64,000 nt of DNA from Lachnospiraceae bacterium (GTDB taxonomy: Bacteria > Bacillota > Clostridia > Lachnospirales > Lachnospiraceae): the NCBI GenBank assembly GCA_024687125.1, contig JAILFA010000009.1:1-64000 (forward strand). The letters are read 5' to 3'. Below the pieces are notes generated by a model. It did no database searches. It had not been told where the DNA came from and was given only the letters and a program-made list of their open reading frames with translations. The position numbers and the translations under genes are program-made. Positions 48,898 through 57,655 of this stretch are shown here, piece by piece (within the stretch, counting starts at the first letter, position 1; each line of letters starts with the position of its first letter).

Positions 48898-51144
48898 ATG
48901 GACGAAGAACAGCGGATCATCAAAACAGAGTATTCGGAGATCATGCAGAAGTCGTATATCGACTATGCGATGAGCGTCATCATAGCCCGTGCGCTTCCGG
49001 ATATCCGGGATGGCCTGAAACCGGTTCAGCGCAGGATCCTGTATGACATGTCCGAACTGTCCCTTAGATATGACCGTCCCTACCGCAAAAGCGCACGTGT
49101 AGTCGGCGATACCATGGGTAAATACCATCCGCACGGCGACAGTTCGATCTACGACAGTATGGTTGTCATGGCACAGGATTTCAAGAAGTCCCTGACACTG
49201 GTCGACGGCCACGGCAATTTCGGCAACATTGAGGGCGACGGTGCTGCTGCCATGCGTTATACCGAAGCACGCCTGACAAAGATCGCGCAGGAGCACTTTC
49301 TCGGTGATCTGGATAAGGATGTCGTCGACTTTCTTCCCAACTACGATGAAACAGAGCGGGAACCTTCGGTACTGCCCGTAAAGATCCCTCATTTCCTCGT
49401 CAACGGATCCGAAGGTATCGCTGTCGGTATGGCGACCAGTACGCCTCCGCACAATCTCGCGGAGACGATCGACGCGCAGATCGCGCTGATGAAGGATCCC
49501 GAGCTTTCCACGAGACAGCTCATGAAATATCTCAAGGGTCCTGATTTTCCGACAGGCGGCATCGTCACAAACGCCGATGATCTCGAGGAGATCTATGAGA
49601 CCGGGGTCGGCAAGATCAAGATCCGCGGAAAAGTCACCACTGAAAATGAAAAGAACGGCCATATCCGGCTGGTGGTTTCCGAGATCCCGTATACTATGAT
49701 CGGCGCAGGGATCGGGAAGTTCCTCGAGGATGTTGCGGCACTCGCCGAGAACAAACTGACGAATGACATCGTCGACATCTCCAACCAGTCCTCCAAAGAG
49801 GGCATCCGTATCGTCATCGAACTTAAAAAGGATACCGATGTAGAGAATTTCACCAATCTTCTGTATAAAAAGACCAAGCTCGAGGACACCTTTGGTGTCA
49901 ATATGCTGGCGATCGACCGCGGCAGACCGGAGACCATGGGCCTTAAACGCATTCTTGAGGCCTGCGTCGACTTTCAATTTGAGACGGCAACGCGCAAATA
50001 TCAGACCCTGCTCAAAAAGGAACAGGAAAAGAAAGAGGTGCAGGAGGGTCTGATCAAGGCATGCAATGTGATCGACCTGGTGATCGAAATCCTGCGAGGA
50101 AGCCGTGACAGGGCCATGGCTAAAAACTGTCTGGTAAACGGTGTGACTGACGGGATCCGTTTCAAGACAAGAGAGAGTGCCGCGATGGCATCACAGCTTC
50201 TGTTCACGGAAAGACAGGCGGACGCGATCATGGAAATGCGTCTGTATAAGCTGATCGGCCTGGAACTGGAAGCGCTTCTCAAGGAGCACGAGGAGACTGT
50301 CGCCAATATCTACCGATACGAGGATATTCTGACTGACAGAAACTCCATGTCCCTGGTCATCCAGCAGGAGCTGCTTGAGATTAAACGGGAGTACGGAAGG
50401 AACCGCAGGACCGTGATCGATAATATCGCGGAGGCTGTTTATGTAGCCAGAAAGATCGAGGAGATCGACGTCGGCTTTGTTATGGACCGCTTCGGTTACG
50501 CCAAGACGATCGATGCGGCTTCCATCGAAAAGAACCGGGAGGCGCTTGAGAGCGATTTCCGTTTCTTCTTTACCTGCAAGAATACCGGAAAGATCGTTCT
50601 GTTTACGGATACCGGACAGCTCTACACTCTGAGAGTGCAGGACCTTCCCGCCGGAAAACTGCGTGATAAGGGTATCCCTGTGGATAATGTAAGCAACTAT
50701 AACTCCACATCAGAGAGGATCATCCTGGCGGCAAGTCAGTCGGATCTCAATCTCTACCGTCTGATGTTTGTAACAAAGCTGGCCAACTGCAAGATCGTCG
50801 ACGGCGGTGAATTTGATGTCTCCAAGCGTACAGTAGCCGCCACCAAGCTGCTGGAGGGTGACGAGGTAGTCGATGTTACCGTGCTGCATGAACAGGAGAC
50901 GATGATCCTGCAGACGCAGGAAGGCTATTTCCTGCGCTTTTCCGTGCGTGATGTGCCCGAGAAAAAGAAGAATGCCGTCGGTGTGCGCGGCATGAAGCTG
51001 GGCAGAAACGATTCGATCCGTGCAGTCCATTATCTGGCTGAAGGTGAAGAAAAGAGCGTGGAAGAAGGAGGAGTCGGAATCCCTCTGACTTCCCTCAAGA
51101 TCGCAGGAAGGGACGGCAAAGGCAGCCGGATGTTCAAGGGATGA
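48898..51144 (+). CDS. Type IIA topoisomerase subunit A (GyrA/ParC family, short form)
   Basis: 748 residues, versus about 820-870 for GyrA. The breakage-reunion domain is complete: YAMSVIIARALPDIRDGLKP, GKYHPHGDSSIYDSMV, and the catalytic tyrosine in AAAMRYTEARL (about Tyr121). The phrase VDGHGNFGNIEGDG is closer to gyrase than ParC, yet the C-terminal beta-pinwheel (about 500-748) lacks a QRRGGKG GyrA box, pointing to a topoisomerase IV-like or non-supercoiling enzyme. No B subunit lies beside it. ATG 48898 is chosen; rsmD begins at its stop. Confidence 0.85.
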   Translation: MDEEQRIIKTEYSEIMQKSYIDYAMSVIIARALPDIRDGLKPVQRRILYDMSELSLRYDRPYRKSARVVGDTMGKYHPHGDSSIYDSMVVMAQDFKKSLTLVDGHGNFGNIEGDGAAAMRYTEARLTKIAQEHFLGDLDKDVVDFLPNYDETEREPSVLPVKIPHFLVNGSEGIAVGMATSTPPHNLAETIDAQIALMKDPELSTRQLMKYLKGPDFPTGGIVTNADDLEEIYETGVGKIKIRGKVTTENEKNGHIRLVVSEIPYTMIGAGIGKFLEDVAALAENKLTNDIVDISNQSSKEGIRIVIELKKDTDVENFTNLLYKKTKLEDTFGVNMLAIDRGRPETMGLKRILEACVDFQFETATRKYQTLLKKEQEKKEVQEGLIKACNVIDLVIEILRGSRDRAMAKNCLVNGVTDGIRFKTRESAAMASQLLFTERQADAIMEMRLYKLIGLELEALLKEHEETVANIYRYEDILTDRNSMSLVIQQELLEIKREYGRNRRTVIDNIAEAVYVARKIEEIDVGFVMDRFGYAKTIDAASIEKNREALESDFRFFFTCKNTGKIVLFTDTGQLYTLRVQDLPAGKLRDKGIPVDNVSNYNSTSERIILAASQSDLNLYRLMFVTKLANCKIVDGGEFDVSKRTVAATKLLEGDEVVDVTVLHEQETMILQTQEGYFLRFSVRDVPEKKKNAVGVRGMKLGRNDSIRAVHYLAEGEEKSVEEGGVGIPLTSLKIAGRDGKGSRMFKG

Positions 51145-51713
51145 TGCGTGTGATCGCGGGCAGTGCCCGCCGAATGAATCTGGTGACACCCAAGGGCAAT
51201 GATACCAGACCTACACAGGACCGGATCAAGGAGACACTGTTCAACATGATCCAGACACTGGTTCCCGGTTCTGTTTTTGTTGATCTTTTCGCGGGGAGCG
51301 GTGCCATCGGGATCGAAGCACTCTCACGCGGCGCAAAACGGGCTTATTTTGTTGAGAACAACAAGGAGGCCGCCGGCTGCATCGCACAGAATCTCCAGCA
51401 TACACACCTTGAGGATAAAGGCACGGTCCTGAAGCAGGATGTGGTACTTGCGCTCCGGAATATCCGCGAAAAGGAAGTCGATATCGTTTATATGGATCCT
51501 CCTTATCACCAGGATGAGTATCTGCGCACAATGAATCACCTCATGGCGATGCCGTGGGTGACCGAGAATACGCTGGTCCTGGCGGAGTGTTCCGTTGATG
51601 AGGATATCGCGGCGATCGAAGAGACCGGTTTTCATGTGATCCGTGAAAAGAATTACAAGTCAAACCGCCATCTGTTTCTTAAAAAGACCTGTGAGGAGGA
51701 CAGCAATGAATAA
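51144..51713 (+). CDS. rsmD: 16S rRNA (guanine966-N2)-methyltransferase
   Basis: 189 residues. SAM-binding FVDLFAGSGAIGIEALSRG near residue 46 and the catalytic DPPY in IVYMDPPYHQDEY near 116. Start is ambiguous between ATG 51141 and 51144 (ATGATG overlapping the upstream stop); the second fits AAGGG spacing better. It overlaps coaD by eight bases, the common rsmD-coaD pair. Confidence 0.93.
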   Translation: MRVIAGSARRMNLVTPKGNDTRPTQDRIKETLFNMIQTLVPGSVFVDLFAGSGAIGIEALSRGAKRAYFVENNKEAAGCIAQNLQHTHLEDKGTVLKQDVVLALRNIREKEVDIVYMDPPYHQDEYLRTMNHLMAMPWVTENTLVLAECSVDEDIAAIEETGFHVIREKNYKSNRHLFLKKTCEEDSNE

Positions 51714-52197
51714 AACAGCCGTGTATCCGGGCAGCTTTGACCCGGTGACTCTGGGACATCTGGACATCATACGGAGGGCGGCTTCCATGTTCGACCGCCT
51801 CAATGTCACTGTGATGGTGAACACAGCCAAAACTCCGTTGTTTTTGACGGAGGAACGTGTTAAGATACTTGAGGAAGCGACAGCGGATATCCCCGGTGTT
51901 GAGGTTGATTCGTTTCACGGACTGCTCATTGATTACTGCAGGGAAAAGGGGATCCATATTGCTGTACGCGGGCTTCGTGCTATAACGGATTTTGAATACG
52001 AACTGCAGATCGCTCAGACGAATCATGAGCTTTCTCACGGCGAATTGGATACGATGTTTCTGACGACGGACCTCAGGTATTCCTATCTGTCCAGCTCCAC
52101 GGTCAAGGAGATCGCAAGCTTCGGCGGAGATATTTCCGCGTGTGTTCCGTCGTTTGTAGTGCCGCTTTTGTATGAGAAATACAGCAAAAAGCATTGA
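51706..52197 (+). CDS. coaD: Phosphopantetheine adenylyltransferase
   Basis: Fourth step of CoA synthesis. 163 residues. The nucleotidyltransferase motif is in YPGSFDPVTLGHLDIIRRA; other conserved parts are VRGLRAITDFEYELQIAQ near 89 and YSYLSSSTVKEIASFGGD near 125. GAGGAGGA precedes ATG 51706. Together with coaE at 1.3 kb the window encodes two CoA enzymes. Confidence 0.95.
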   Translation: MNKTAVYPGSFDPVTLGHLDIIRRAASMFDRLNVTVMVNTAKTPLFLTEERVKILEEATADIPGVEVDSFHGLLIDYCREKGIHIAVRGLRAITDFEYELQIAQTNHELSHGELDTMFLTTDLRYSYLSSSTVKEIASFGGDISACVPSFVVPLLYEKYSKKH

Positions 52198-52255
52198 TAC
52201 GCGAATATCATTGCGGTATCGGATATCAGTTTGATCAAAGGGGGATAATAAGGAA

Positions 52256-52942
52256 ATGGCGTCCGAAATCACATCCGTAAGTGCAATCGAGGAACTGATC
52301 GGCGAGATAGAAGTCTATATCGACGGCTGCAAGTACCAGCCTCTCTCCAACAGCAAGATCATTGTCAACAAGGAGGAGATCGACGAGCTGCTCCGGGAAC
52401 TTCGAATGAAGGTCCCGGAGGAGGTACGGCGCTATCAGAAGATCATCGTAAACAAAGAGGCTATCCTCAAAGATGCCCGCAGCAAGGCGCAGACGATCCT
52501 TGACGAGACCAAGGAGCAGTCCAATGAGCTGGTCAGTGAGCACGAGATCATGAAGCAGGCATATGCGCAGGCGCAGGAAGTGATCGAAGATGCCGCAAAA
52601 CGCGCGCAGAATATCATTGATGATGCCACCCGGCAGGCCAATGCGATGAAGCAGTCTGCGGTACAGTATACAGATAAGCTGCTCCGTGAGTTCGAGCAGG
52701 TTCTCGGACGGACGATCGGCACCACGGAACGCACTTATGAGAGCTTTATGAACCAGCTTGTGCGCTACCAGGAAACGGTGCGCGGCAACAGAGAGGATCT
52801 GAAGCCTGCGCTTTCCGCTGCTGCAGCGGCTCAGGCACAGGAGCAGGAACCGGAGCAGGCCCCTGTGGATGAAGCGCCGGCACCGGAGTATGACGAGGAA
52901 TATACGGAAGAGGGAGCTGCAGAAGAAGGAGCCGATGAGTAA
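52256..52942 (+). CDS. Coiled-coil protein of the V-type ATPase subunit H-like/DivIVA-like kind
   Basis: 228 residues, mostly helical. Residues 40-200 are a heptad-rich coiled coil (YQKIIVNKEAILKDARSKAQ, AQAQEVIEDAAKRAQNIIDD), followed by an acidic Ala/Glu/Pro tail. Such proteins in Lachnospiraceae are often labelled ATPase subunit H-like, but no V-ATPase genes are present. A cell-division or scaffold role (DivIVA-like) is possible. It follows coaD and overlaps the next gene by eight bases, so the two probably work together. Confidence 0.7.
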   Translation: MASEITSVSAIEELIGEIEVYIDGCKYQPLSNSKIIVNKEEIDELLRELRMKVPEEVRRYQKIIVNKEAILKDARSKAQTILDETKEQSNELVSEHEIMKQAYAQAQEVIEDAAKRAQNIIDDATRQANAMKQSAVQYTDKLLREFEQVLGRTIGTTERTYESFMNQLVRYQETVRGNREDLKPALSAAAAAQAQEQEPEQAPVDEAPAPEYDEEYTEEGAAEEGADE

Positions 52943-53534
52943 AGGTGATTTCGGGTATATCAGATCCCGCAGGAAGAGTGCGGTCTTACGTACTGCTGTT
53001 CTTGCGGGATTTTCTGTTGGCATTTTCCTGGCGGGGTATTTATACTACGGGACCAATAAGAATCTCTTTTCCTTCATCGCAGTGATTGGTGCGATCCCGA
53101 CAGGACTCTCCGCGGTAAATATGATCCTGTATCTCAGAGCAAAGCCGTTTCCCGAGGAACTCTACGCAAAGATCGAACAGCACCGTGCCGGGCTCCTCAT
53201 ACGGTATGAACTCGTGATGACCAGCTATGAGCGCACCTATCAGATCGGCGCTGCATGCGTACAGAGTAAAAATGTCTGTTTGTTTACGGCGGATGAAAAG
53301 GCAGATACAGCTGCGTGTGAACAGCACATCCGTGAACAGCTTAAGATCGGCGGCTATGAAGATCTGACCGTCAAGGTGTTCGGGGCCTCGGAACTGCCTG
53401 CTTTTACAGCACGGCTCGATCAGCTGGAAAAACTGAGGAACGCTGAAAACATCGATCCTTATGCCGTGGAGGCTGCCTGGCAGCCGGGGACGACGCAGAC
53501 ACCCGCCGGGATCCTGCTTTCCATCTCTCTCTGA
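52935..53534 (+). CDS. Two-helix membrane protein of unknown function
   Basis: 199 residues. Two membrane helices (about 21-40 and 48-68) near the N terminus, then a cytoplasmic alpha/beta-looking domain (about 75-199) with a YELVMTSYERTYQIGAACVQ segment. Start ATG 52935 lies eight bases inside the coiled-coil gene, and its frame is open further upstream without a start signal. No catalytic motif recognised. Its coupling to the coiled-coil protein suggests a complex. Confidence 0.72.
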   Translation: MSKGDFGYIRSRRKSAVLRTAVLAGFSVGIFLAGYLYYGTNKNLFSFIAVIGAIPTGLSAVNMILYLRAKPFPEELYAKIEQHRAGLLIRYELVMTSYERTYQIGAACVQSKNVCLFTADEKADTAACEQHIREQLKIGGYEDLTVKVFGASELPAFTARLDQLEKLRNAENIDPYAVEAAWQPGTTQTPAGILLSISL

Positions 53535-53547
53535 AACCGATACTTCC

Positions 53548-54708
53548 ATGAAAGAGATCCTTATCGACGCAAACGGTGCCGGAAAACGCCTGGACAAATT
53601 CCTGTTCCGCTATCTTTCCGGCGCGCCGAAGTCGCTTATCTACGCACAGCTCCGCAAGAAAAACATCAATCTCAACAGAAAAAAGGCTGAGGGAAGTGAG
53701 ATCCTGACGGAGGGAGATACGCTTCAGTGCTTTTTTTCTGACGAAACCTGGGAAAAGTTCATCAATCCGGCTCTCCGGGAAAATGATGGAACTGACGATC
53801 CTGCAGATGAAAACAACGGTTCTGCGAGAGCGCTTGTGAAACAGTGCAAAAACTGTTATCGCGCGCATCCGGAGGTCCGCGTCCTCTATGAGGATGAAGA
53901 TATACTGCTTCTTGATAAGCCCGCCGGACTCCTGACGCAGCGGGCCAGAAAGGAAGATGAGAGCCTCGGCGACTGGCTTCTCGGTTATCTGTTTGAGGAA
54001 AAGAACCTTGATCCAAAATCTCTGGCGGTCTTTCGTCCGTCCATATGCCACAGACTGGATCGAAACACAAGCGGGATCGTCATCTGTGCCGGAACTCTGC
54101 GTGCGGCGCAGAAAACCGCGGTCCTTCTGAAGGAGCACAGGATCGGGAAGTATTATCTGGCTGTGGTGTATGGGCATCTGCAGGACGGACATACCGTTAC
54201 CGGTATACTGGAAAAAAACGAGTCGAACAATACAGTAAAGATCCGCACAACAGCGCAGGATCGTTATGAGGATGAAGAGGGACGAAGGGATCCGCGCAGG
54301 ATCGTTACGTCGTACATCCCGGTAAGCTATGATGAAGAAACCGATACGACGCTTCTTCTCGCAAGACTTGTCACCGGAAAAACACATCAGCTCAGAGCAC
54401 AGTTCGCGTCGCTCGGGCATCCGATCGTCGGAGATCCCAAATACGGCGCAGGATATACAGGGAATGAAAGAAGATCCGTACATGCAAAAAGTCAGCTTCT
54501 CCATTCCTGTTATACTGTTTTTCCGGAGGATGCCGACGACAGGGAAGGATGGATGACTGCTGCAGGACAAGCCTTTTTCTGCTCCCCGGACAACCCTGTC
54601 TGGGGGAGATTCCTTAAGGGACTTACGGCTTCTTCGATCAGGGAGCTGATCGACAGCAATAGGGAGCTTTTTGGTGATCTTACGCAGACGATCGGAGGAT
54701 CAAAGTGA
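53548..54708 (+). CDS. RluA-family pseudouridine synthase
   Basis: 386 residues. An S4 RNA-binding domain (about 10-65, KRLDKFLFRYLSGAPKSLIY) is followed by the RluA domain; the catalytic aspartate is Asp171 in ICHRLDRNTSGIVI. An insert of about 60 acidic residues (about 70-105) and a C-terminal tail of 45 residues make it longer than typical RluD (about 300). Position specificity (23S rRNA or tRNA) is unclear. Ends overlapping recU by four bases. Confidence 0.9.
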   Translation: MKEILIDANGAGKRLDKFLFRYLSGAPKSLIYAQLRKKNINLNRKKAEGSEILTEGDTLQCFFSDETWEKFINPALRENDGTDDPADENNGSARALVKQCKNCYRAHPEVRVLYEDEDILLLDKPAGLLTQRARKEDESLGDWLLGYLFEEKNLDPKSLAVFRPSICHRLDRNTSGIVICAGTLRAAQKTAVLLKEHRIGKYYLAVVYGHLQDGHTVTGILEKNESNNTVKIRTTAQDRYEDEEGRRDPRRIVTSYIPVSYDEETDTTLLLARLVTGKTHQLRAQFASLGHPIVGDPKYGAGYTGNERRSVHAKSQLLHSCYTVFPEDADDREGWMTAAGQAFFCSPDNPVWGRFLKGLTASSIRELIDSNRELFGDLTQTIGGSK

Positions 54709-55256
54709 GTACATGGAATTCAAGAGGCCTCAGAGGCTCTACCTTTGAGGAGATGATCAACCGGACAAATGAGCGGTATCTGGAACTCGGCGTAGCGCTG
54801 ATCCAGAAGATCCCGACACCGATCACACCGATCGAGATCGATAAGGCGACCAGACATATCACGCTGGCCTATTTTGATCAGAAGAGTACGGTCGACTATA
54901 TCGGTGCTGTTCAGGGGATTCCTGTCTGCTTTGACGCCAAGGAGTGCGCATCGGACACCTTTGCCCTGCAGAATGTTCATCCGCATCAGGTTGCTTTCAT
55001 GGAAAACTTTGAGAGACAGGACGGCGTTGCCTTTATCCTGCTGTTTTACTCCCAGAGAGACCTGTTTTATTATGTTCCGTTCAGGATACTGAAATACTTC
55101 TGGGACCGTGCGGAAGCCGGCGGGCGCAAAAGTTTCCGTCTCGATGAAATGGATATGCGCTATTTTCTGCCCATGGGGGGAGATCGGCAGGTTCTCGTAC
55201 CGTATCTGGAAGGTATGAAACTGGATCTTACGGATCGTGAAGATAAAGAAGGTTAA
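54705..55256 (+). CDS. recU: Holliday junction resolvase RecU
   Basis: 183 residues. Conserved opening NSRGLRGSTFEEMINRTNER and catalytic region KSTVDYIGAVQGIPVCFDAKE with the Asp and Lys of the nuclease fold, then PHQVAFMENFERQDGVAFIL. Start GTG 54705 overlaps the previous stop. In many Bacillota recU sits beside a penicillin-binding protein gene; here it follows the RluA-type gene. Confidence 0.93.
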   Translation: MSTWNSRGLRGSTFEEMINRTNERYLELGVALIQKIPTPITPIEIDKATRHITLAYFDQKSTVDYIGAVQGIPVCFDAKECASDTFALQNVHPHQVAFMENFERQDGVAFILLFYSQRDLFYYVPFRILKYFWDRAEAGGRKSFRLDEMDMRYFLPMGGDRQVLVPYLEGMKLDLTDREDKEG

Positions 55257-55267
55257 AAATTCTTTCC

Positions 55268-55296
55268 TTGTTTTTGGAATATTCCTGTGTTATAGT
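55268..55296 (+). promoter_or_regulatory. Promoter of folT operon
   Basis: TTGTTT (55268-55273), 17-base spacer, TATAGT (55291-55296) with an extended TGT before the -10; transcription would begin just upstream of the riboswitch. Confidence 0.7.
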
Positions 55297-55315
55297 GCAA
55301 CTGTATTTGTTGATC

Positions 55316-55468
55316 GGCAGAGTAGGAACCGACGCGTCAAGTGCCCCTGAACAGGGAGTTGTCAGGCGGACGAAGGGGAGAGATCCCCGCGATGACGGTT
55401 CCGCATCCCGCTGCTGCAGCAGGGCATGAAAACCTCCTGATGTGGTATGGATTTGCTGCTCGGGAGGT
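55316..55468 (+). promoter_or_regulatory. THF (tetrahydrofolate) riboswitch with Shine-Dalgarno-sequestering platform
   Basis: The aptamer (about 55316-55414) shows the conserved THF-I layout: GCAG/CTGC closing stem, GAGTAGG entry, perfect stem GGAACCG (55325-55331) with CGGTTCC (55396-55402), CGCGTCAAGTG, a GGACGAAG internal part and GCATCCCGCTG at the 3' side. Downstream, ACCTCCTGA (55432-55440) can pair with TCGGGAGGT (55460-55468), which contains the folT ribosome-binding site, so folate binding should block translation. Identity rests on motif and on the folate transporter it precedes. Confidence 0.92.
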
Positions 55469-55475
55469 GATTTAT

Positions 55476-56225
55476 ATGGAAAAAAACATCTGGGTACGTT
55501 CTTTCGGAGAACTGAAGAATCTCCGCAATCTCACGATCTGCGGCCTGATGGCGGCACTCGCTGTGGCGCTGAACTATACCGCCAGCTTCGAGGTGGGTCC
55601 TTATATCCGGATCGGTATCTCCGGGCTGCCGAATCAGGTCGTCGCTTTTCTTTTCGGCCCGGGCGTCGGCATGATCTTCGGCGCGATGCTCGATATCATC
55701 AAATATCTGCTCAAGCCGACGGGACCGTTCTTCCCCGGCTTTACGCTCAGTGCCGCGCTCGGCGGCATGATATACGGACTGTTCCTCTATGGCCGCAAGC
55801 TGCCGCGTATCGATCTGGGGGACAGAAAGATCAGTGTGATCTCGGCCTCGGGCATCATTCTGACCGTAGCCGGAGAGATCCTCACAGCGATCTATGGTGT
55901 GTCGCTCCTCGGCGATGACGGACAGGCGTCTGCTTCCAATGCGTATCTGATCGCCGGCGTAGCCATGCTCGTTCTTGGAAGTATCATACTGTACTATATT
56001 TTCCGACATCTGTTCCTTGCGCAGCTTCTGGTCAAGATCTTTGTGAATATCGTGCTTAACACGCTCTGGCTCAAGCTTCTGTATGATAAGGCTGTTTTTG
56101 CGATCCTGCCCGGACGGCTTCTGTCCAATACGGTGATGCTTCCTGTTGATACACTGCTTTTGTTCGCCGTTCTTATTCTTGTGCGCAGGATCGTTCCGGT
56201 GACATATTCGGAGAAGGCTGCATGA
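55476..56225 (+). CDS. folT: Folate ECF transporter S component FolT
   Basis: 249-residue membrane protein with about six helices, the folate-binding S subunit that works with shared ECF energising proteins encoded elsewhere. Family text includes LTICGLMAALAVALNYTA, YIRIGISGLPNQVVAFLFGP and YLLKPTGPFFPGFTLSAALG. ATG 55476 lies eight bases after GGGAGG in the riboswitch platform; an open frame upstream is the riboswitch itself. ATGA overlap with folC. Confidence 0.92.
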   Translation: MEKNIWVRSFGELKNLRNLTICGLMAALAVALNYTASFEVGPYIRIGISGLPNQVVAFLFGPGVGMIFGAMLDIIKYLLKPTGPFFPGFTLSAALGGMIYGLFLYGRKLPRIDLGDRKISVISASGIILTVAGEILTAIYGVSLLGDDGQASASNAYLIAGVAMLVLGSIILYYIFRHLFLAQLLVKIFVNIVLNTLWLKLLYDKAVFAILPGRLLSNTVMLPVDTLLLFAVLILVRRIVPVTYSEKAA

Positions 56226-57544
56226 ACTGGGAGGAGGGCATATCGCTTCTCGGAGCGCTTAAGCCTGCCGGTGAAAAGCCTGGACTCGAACGCATCCAAA
56301 GCCTCATGCGGCTTCTGGGTGATCCGCAGAAAGAACTTTCCTTTGTGCATATTGCCGGAACAAACGGAAAGGGGAGCGCAGCGGCCATGCTCTCTCAGAT
56401 CCTGACCGCCGCTGGTTACCGTACCGGCCGCTTTATCTCACCTCATCTGGTAAGGATCAATGAGCGGTATTCCATAGACGGCGAAGAGATCTCTGATGAT
56501 GCGTATTCCCGGTACGCGAAGATGATCGCTGATGCGAGTGCGGAGCTTGACGGATCACCGTCTCTGTTTGAGCGCCTTACGGCGATCTCTTTTTTATACT
56601 TTCGTGATGCCGGCTGTGATGTTGTTGTCCTCGAGGTCGGGCTTGGCGGTCGTTTTGACGCGACCAACGTGATCGACCGTTCCCTGGTCAGTCTCATCAT
56701 GCATCTTGGTCTGGAACATACGGAACTTCTCGGAAACACCATTGAAAAGATCGCTTTTGAAAAAGCCGGCATCATCAAGAACGGCGGTTTTGTCGTGCTG
56801 CAGGACCAGGAGGAGAGTGCGGTACGGACGATCCGCGAGATCTGCAGAGAACGCGGAGCTGCTCTGACAGTCACTTCGGAGAATGAGCTTTCGTACGAGG
56901 ACGATGAACACTGTACGGGTTCCCCGCTTCCGCGTCTTCGTATCTTATACCGCAGGCGTGCCGGAATGCTGCTCGGACTGCGCGGTGCCTTTCAGGTATC
57001 AAATGCCGCTGTCGTTCTGGATGCCGTTGATATCCTGATCTGCCGGCACGGATTCAGGATCCCCGAGGAGGCGGTCGTCAGCGGTCTTTCTTCCGCACAG
57101 TGGCCCGGCAGGTTCGATATCATTCACACGGATCCTCTGATGATCCTGGACGGTGCGCACAACCCCGACGGATGCAGAGCACTCGCAAAGAGCCTCAGAC
57201 ACAGACTGACAGGCAGAAATGTGATCCTTGTCATGGGCGTCATGGCGGACAAAAATGTGCGGCAGATGCTGGAGATCATCCTGCACGGATGCGAAAACGC
57301 GGATCCTGTGATCAGTATAAATAAACTCATTGCTGCCGCACCTGCAGGTGCGCGTTCGCTTGCGCCGGAAAAACTCGCAGAGATCGCTGCTGAATGCGGG
57401 ATCGATGCTGCAGCGGCAGCCTCTGTTCAGGAGGGAGTGACGCTGGCGCTGGATCTTGCACGGAAAGCGGGCAGGGATACCGTCGCAGTCGCATTCGGAT
57501 CACTGTATCTCGCCGGAGAGATCCTCGGCTTCATGCCTTTCTGA
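56222..57544 (+). CDS. folC: Folylpolyglutamate synthase/dihydrofolate synthase
   Basis: 440 residues. Adds glutamates to folate, trapping it in the cell. P-loop AGTNGKGSAAAMLSQIL near residue 42, VLEVGLGGRFDATNV near 138 and ILDGAHNPDG near 310. It overlaps folT by four bases and falls under the same THF riboswitch: import and retention are controlled together. No other folate synthesis genes are adjacent, which suggests reliance on salvage, though they may lie elsewhere. Confidence 0.94.
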   Translation: MNWEEGISLLGALKPAGEKPGLERIQSLMRLLGDPQKELSFVHIAGTNGKGSAAAMLSQILTAAGYRTGRFISPHLVRINERYSIDGEEISDDAYSRYAKMIADASAELDGSPSLFERLTAISFLYFRDAGCDVVVLEVGLGGRFDATNVIDRSLVSLIMHLGLEHTELLGNTIEKIAFEKAGIIKNGGFVVLQDQEESAVRTIREICRERGAALTVTSENELSYEDDEHCTGSPLPRLRILYRRRAGMLLGLRGAFQVSNAAVVLDAVDILICRHGFRIPEEAVVSGLSSAQWPGRFDIIHTDPLMILDGAHNPDGCRALAKSLRHRLTGRNVILVMGVMADKNVRQMLEIILHGCENADPVISINKLIAAAPAGARSLAPEKLAEIAAECGIDAAAAASVQEGVTLALDLARKAGRDTVAVAFGSLYLAGEILGFMPF

Positions 57545-57593
57545 AGACGGAGGAAAAGGATCCTGGAGCATTGGTTTTCCACCGGCAGAGGAT

Positions 57594-57622
57594 TTGACAA
57601 ACCTATGCGGATTCACTATGAT
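57594..57622 (+). promoter_or_regulatory. Promoter of tyrS
   Basis: TTGACA (57594-57599), 17-base spacer, TATGAT (57617-57622), with a leader of only about 27 bases, too short for a T-box. Confidence 0.8.
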
Positions 57623-57655
57623 TAAGGCATTACAAGGAAACCGGAGGACAATAAA

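Noticed and set aside
48751-49977. Minus-strand 408-codon open frame opposite the topoisomerase gene
   Set aside because: No ribosome-binding site or recognisable family; it is a shadow of the strongly conserved topoisomerase and flagellin C terminus.
55341-55475. In-frame upstream extension of FolT
   Set aside because: This stretch is the THF riboswitch and its expression platform, and the strong ribosome-binding site points to ATG 55476.
57545-57655. Possible T-box before tyrS
   Set aside because: Only about 110 bases lie between folC and tyrS, and the promoter leaves about 27 bases of leader; no T-box sequence is visible.
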